From positions 1-7,594 of the forward strand of contig JAGOIM010000068.1 of the NCBI GenBank assembly GCA_017995665.1: a stretch of DNA of 7,594 nucleotides, read 5' to 3'. A program made the translations under genes and the position numbers. This stretch comes from Anaerolineaceae bacterium. GTDB taxonomy: Bacteria; Chloroflexota; Anaerolineae; Anaerolineales; Anaerolineaceae. Position 1 is the first letter of the stretch. Every line of letters begins with the position of its first letter. The notes beneath the pieces are model-generated. The model was not told where the DNA came from and ran no database searches. It saw only the letters and a list, made by a program, of their open reading frames with translations. Below, in pieces: positions 4,995 through 7,594 of this stretch.

Positions 4995-7568
4995 TTACTG
5001 ATCCTTCGGGAAGAAGGCTTTTTTCCATTCGTATAGTTTATTTAGTGCCTGAATTGGGCTGAGCGCTTCGAGGTCCAGCTTTTCGAATTCTTCCATCAAG
5101 GGGTTGTTTTCGGGAAAAAGGCGCAACTGGTCTTTTTCTTCTTTGATATCCGGTAGTGTTTTGCCGGAAGAAGCTTCTAGTTGTTTCAAAATTTCATTGG
5201 CGCGGGCAATCACAGGCGCCGGTAAACCGGCCATTTGAGCGACGTGAATACCATATGACCGGTCAGCAGCACCGGGCACAATTTTATGCAGGAAGATAAC
5301 CTGTCCATCAGCTTCGCTTACCGCCACGTTGTAATTGCGCACGCCGGGGAAGAGCTCGGCTAATTCGGTCAACTCGTGATAATGGGTGGCAAAAAGTGTA
5401 AAAGCCTTGAGTTTTGGATGACTGTGGATGTATTCAATAATCGCCCAGGCAATCGAAAGTCCGTCATAGGTGCTGGTGCCGCGTCCGATTTCGTCTAAAA
5501 TCAACAAGCTTCGCGGTGAAGCGTTGTTGAGGATGTTGGCGGTTTCCAACATTTCAACCATAAAGGTTGATTGTCCCTGATGGATGGCATCGTGCGCTCC
5601 GATTCGGGTAAAAACACGGTCAACCAAGCCGATTTCTGCGCTGTCAGCCGGGACGAAACTGCCAATTTGCGCCAGGAGGACAATCAAGACCACCTGACGT
5701 AAAAAGGTGGATTTACCGCTCATGTTGGGGCCGGTTATCAGGCGGACAATTTCGCCCTCTTCAAAAACGGTGTCATTGGCAATGTAGCGCGAGCGGCTGG
5801 TGAGCTCCTCGACGACCGGATGGCGGCCACCGATGATGTTTATGCCTTTTTCGCTCTTAAGCACGGGGCGGACATAGCGATTGAGCGCAGCCACTTCGGC
5901 AAGGGAAAGCAGGCAATCAAGCCGGGCAATTGAACGGGCGGTCTCCAAAAGTGCGGCGGAAGAAGAGGCTAATTGTGAAACAACCTGTTGAAAGACTTTC
6001 ACTTCAATTTCGTGAATCTGACTTTCGGCATTCAGCACGAGTGATTCGTATTCTTTCAATTCGGGCGTGATATAGCGTTCGCTGTTGACCAGGGTTTGTT
6101 TGCGGATGTATTCCTCGGGGGCTTTATCCGCCAAACCGCGCGATATTTCAAGATAGTAACCGAAGACTTTGTTGAAACCGACCCTTAACGTCTTAAGACC
6201 GGTGCGCTGACGTTCGGAAGATTCAAGAGAGTTAATCCACTCCCGGGCGTGTTGGGAAGAGGAAAGAACCTGGTCCAATTCGGGCGAGAAGCCTTGGCGG
6301 ATGAGCCCGGTCGTGTTGAGCGTTGCCGGGGGATCGTCGCTGATTGCGCGCTTGAGCAAATCGATTTCTGTTTCAAAAGAAGCCCAGCCATCCAGAATTG
6401 GTTTGAGGGCAGGCTCTTCAGGATTGAGCAAAGCAAGCAAAGTCGGGAGAATTTGCAAATCCTCGCGCAGGGCAGCGAGATCGGTTGGTCGGGCTGATCC
6501 GTTGACCAAACGGGTAACCAGGCGCTCAAGGTCATGCAATTGATGCAGAACTTCGGCAATTTGCTTTCTTTCAACGCCGTGATTATAGAAATAATCGACC
6601 GCCTCAAGCCGCCGGTTGATTTCCTCAAGGTTGAGCAATGGTTTGTTGACCCAATTTCGCAAGAGGCGCTTGCCCATCGGACTTTGGGTTTTATCCAAAA
6701 CGCCGAGCAAAGAGCCTTCTGTTTTGGCATCGCGCAGTGTCTCGGTCAGTTCCAAGTTGCGCCTGGTTTCGGCATCCAAAACCATGAAATCAGCCAGGCT
6801 ATAGGTGCTGAAAGAGAGCTCTATCTCAAGCATGGACTTCTGGGTTTCCCGAAGGTATTTCAACAAGGCCCCGGTTGCACGGCTTGCCAGGGGAAGGTCT
6901 TTGAGCCCCAAACCTTCCAAATTGCTAACCCAGAATTGCTGTTTGATTAATTCCTGGGCTCTGCCAAATTCAAAATACCAGTTCGGGATGCGGGTAAGGT
7001 TAGCATTGAATGCCACTTTTTCATTCAAAGTATCCGAAATGAGTAATTCAGCCGGTGAAAGCCGTTCAATTTCGGCGCGAATCAGGCCTTCAACGTTATT
7101 GTCTGAAAGTTCGGTTGCCGCCAGCTCGCCGGTGGAGATGTCCACATAGGCAAATCCGGCTTTTCCTTCTTGAAGAATAAAACAAGCCAGATAATTATTT
7201 CTGCCGGAAGGCAAAAGGTTGGGTTCAACCACCGTCCCCGGCGTTATTACCCGAACAACTTCACGATCAACCAAACCCTTATCGGGCGGATCGCCAACTT
7301 GTTCACAAATGGCAACGTGAAAGCCTTTTTCAATCAGGCGGTTGAGGTAATTGTCAACGGCATGATAGGGGATTCCTGCCATCGGTACGCGCACACCTTT
7401 GGAAACCGGACGGGAGGTCAAAACAATGTCGAGAGCATCGGCTGTTTTGCGGGCATCGTCGTCAAAAGTTTCGTAAAAATCGCCCAAACGGAAGAAAACA
7501 ATCGCATCCGGATATTCGCTTTTGATATCGAGATATTGTTGGCGTAAGGGCGTGATTGTTTCTTCCAT
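4995..7568 (-). CDS. mutS: DNA mismatch repair ATPase MutS
   Basis: Mismatch-recognition ATPase that binds mispairs and small loops as a dimer and recruits MutL. At 857 residues it is full length for bacterial MutS1. The mismatch-binding domain carries the F-x-E motif as Phe31-Tyr-Glu33 in LGDFYETF. The connector (about 125-245), core/lever (about 260-560, with clamp around GYYLEISRG, 470-478) and ATPase domains follow. ATPase motifs are Walker A GPNMSGKST (613-621), RIGAHD-x(5)-GQSTFMVEM (655-673), Walker B LLILDEIGRGTSTYDG (688-703) and ATHYHEL (727-733). GIHVAQMAGLP (773-783) is the dimer-interface helix-turn-helix. The tail has QLRLF (814-818), resembling the beta-clamp-binding consensus QLxLF, and a final SPIQALNKLYEWKK (837-850) typical of the tetramerisation end. 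TPLRQQYLDIK at residues 6-16 matches the normal MutS start, so the ATG at 7568 is right. mutL is not adjacent. No frameshift or missing key residue is seen. Confidence 0.98.
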   Translation of the reverse strand: MEETITPLRQQYLDIKSEYPDAIVFFRLGDFYETFDDDARKTADALDIVLTSRPVSKGVRVPMAGIPYHAVDNYLNRLIEKGFHVAICEQVGDPPDKGLVDREVVRVITPGTVVEPNLLPSGRNNYLACFILQEGKAGFAYVDISTGELAATELSDNNVEGLIRAEIERLSPAELLISDTLNEKVAFNANLTRIPNWYFEFGRAQELIKQQFWVSNLEGLGLKDLPLASRATGALLKYLRETQKSMLEIELSFSTYSLADFMVLDAETRRNLELTETLRDAKTEGSLLGVLDKTQSPMGKRLLRNWVNKPLLNLEEINRRLEAVDYFYNHGVERKQIAEVLHQLHDLERLVTRLVNGSARPTDLAALREDLQILPTLLALLNPEEPALKPILDGWASFETEIDLLKRAISDDPPATLNTTGLIRQGFSPELDQVLSSSQHAREWINSLESSERQRTGLKTLRVGFNKVFGYYLEISRGLADKAPEEYIRKQTLVNSERYITPELKEYESLVLNAESQIHEIEVKVFQQVVSQLASSSAALLETARSIARLDCLLSLAEVAALNRYVRPVLKSEKGINIIGGRHPVVEELTSRSRYIANDTVFEEGEIVRLITGPNMSGKSTFLRQVVLIVLLAQIGSFVPADSAEIGLVDRVFTRIGAHDAIHQGQSTFMVEMLETANILNNASPRSLLILDEIGRGTSTYDGLSIAWAIIEYIHSHPKLKAFTLFATHYHELTELAELFPGVRNYNVAVSEADGQVIFLHKIVPGAADRSYGIHVAQMAGLPAPVIARANEILKQLEASSGKTLPDIKEEKDQLRLFPENNPLMEEFEKLDLEALSPIQALNKLYEWKKAFFPKDQ
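5003..5024 (+). terminator. Candidate weak intrinsic terminator for the exonuclease transcript, inside the 3' end of mutS
   Basis: CCTTC (5003-5007) pairs with GAAGG (5013-5017) around a five-base loop, followed by C and T6 (5019-5024), about 10 bases after the exonuclease stop codon. The stem is only 5 bp, so it would be a weak terminator. It works in the + direction only, since on the - strand the hairpin is not followed by U residues. It overlaps the final mutS codons because the genes leave no free spacer. Confidence 0.4.
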
Positions 7569-7574
7569 GTTTTT

Positions 7575-7580
7575 ATTTTA
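7575..7580 (-). promoter_or_regulatory. -10-like element directly before mutS, suggesting a leaderless transcript
   Basis: Read on the - strand, TAAAAT ends six bases before the mutS ATG, so transcription would begin at or next to the A of the start codon. The 26 bases between the gene and the window edge contain no GGAG- or AGG-like ribosome site. A -35 at normal spacing would lie beyond the edge and cannot be checked. The region is A/T-rich, so a chance match is possible. Confidence 0.45.
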
Positions 7581-7594
7581 AGTTTTCGATAATG

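Noticed and set aside
6534..6950. 138-codon + strand open frame opposite mutS (also 7170-7547)
   Set aside because: These lie entirely within the conserved mutS coding sequence, have no family resemblance and no convincing ribosome site. They are shadows of mutS codon use.
7592..7594. ATG at the right edge as the start of a divergent + strand gene
   Set aside because: Only the three bases are visible, with no ribosome site upstream and no following codons to judge.

Overview
The window is an ordinary bacterial chromosomal segment of about 7.6 kb, almost fully coding. It holds one ABC-transporter operon on the + strand, followed by a small exonuclease gene (+) that meets the mismatch-repair gene mutS (-) tail to tail. 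The proteins, particularly MutS (for example the CEQVGDPPDKGL and RNNYLACF stretches), look most like Chloroflexota of the Anaerolineae type. That placement rests on remembered family resemblance, not on a search, and is an inference. I see no mobile element, CRISPR array, tRNA, rRNA, prophage gene or sign of recent transfer.

Positions 1-4333 carry the transporter: permease 1 (its 5' end lies before the window), permease 2, a BMP-family substrate-binding lipoprotein, and a double-domain ATPase. The family is the nucleoside-type importer related to Bacillus YufNOPQ/NupNOPQ and the purine nucleoside systems that use PnrA/TmpC-like binding proteins. The permeases overlap by four bases (ATGA). 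The binding-protein gene follows 39 bp later with a strong Shine-Dalgarno, and the ATPase comes after a 66 bp spacer containing a 12-bp hairpin with no U-tract. The lipoprotein would capture the substrate outside the membrane, the two permeases form the channel, and the ATPase powers uptake. The exact substrate cannot be read from the sequence.

Positions 4334-4416 are an 83 bp spacer with an extended -10 promoter candidate, followed by a stand-alone DEDDh 3'-5' exonuclease (4417-4992). Its stop codon lies 2 bp from the mutS stop codon, so each gene's terminator has to lie inside the other. A short hairpin plus T6 just inside mutS is a candidate terminator for the + strand.

Positions 4995-7568 (-) encode full-length MutS with all expected domains and a C-terminal QLRLF motif resembling a beta-clamp-binding peptide. 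It has no Shine-Dalgarno, and a -10-like TAAAAT sits six bases before the ATG, which suggests a leaderless transcript.

I did not find an undescribed system. The observations worth checking concern transcript architecture (hairpins bracketing the binding-protein cistron, leaderless mutS, abutting convergent ends) and the pairing of an exonuclease with mutS.
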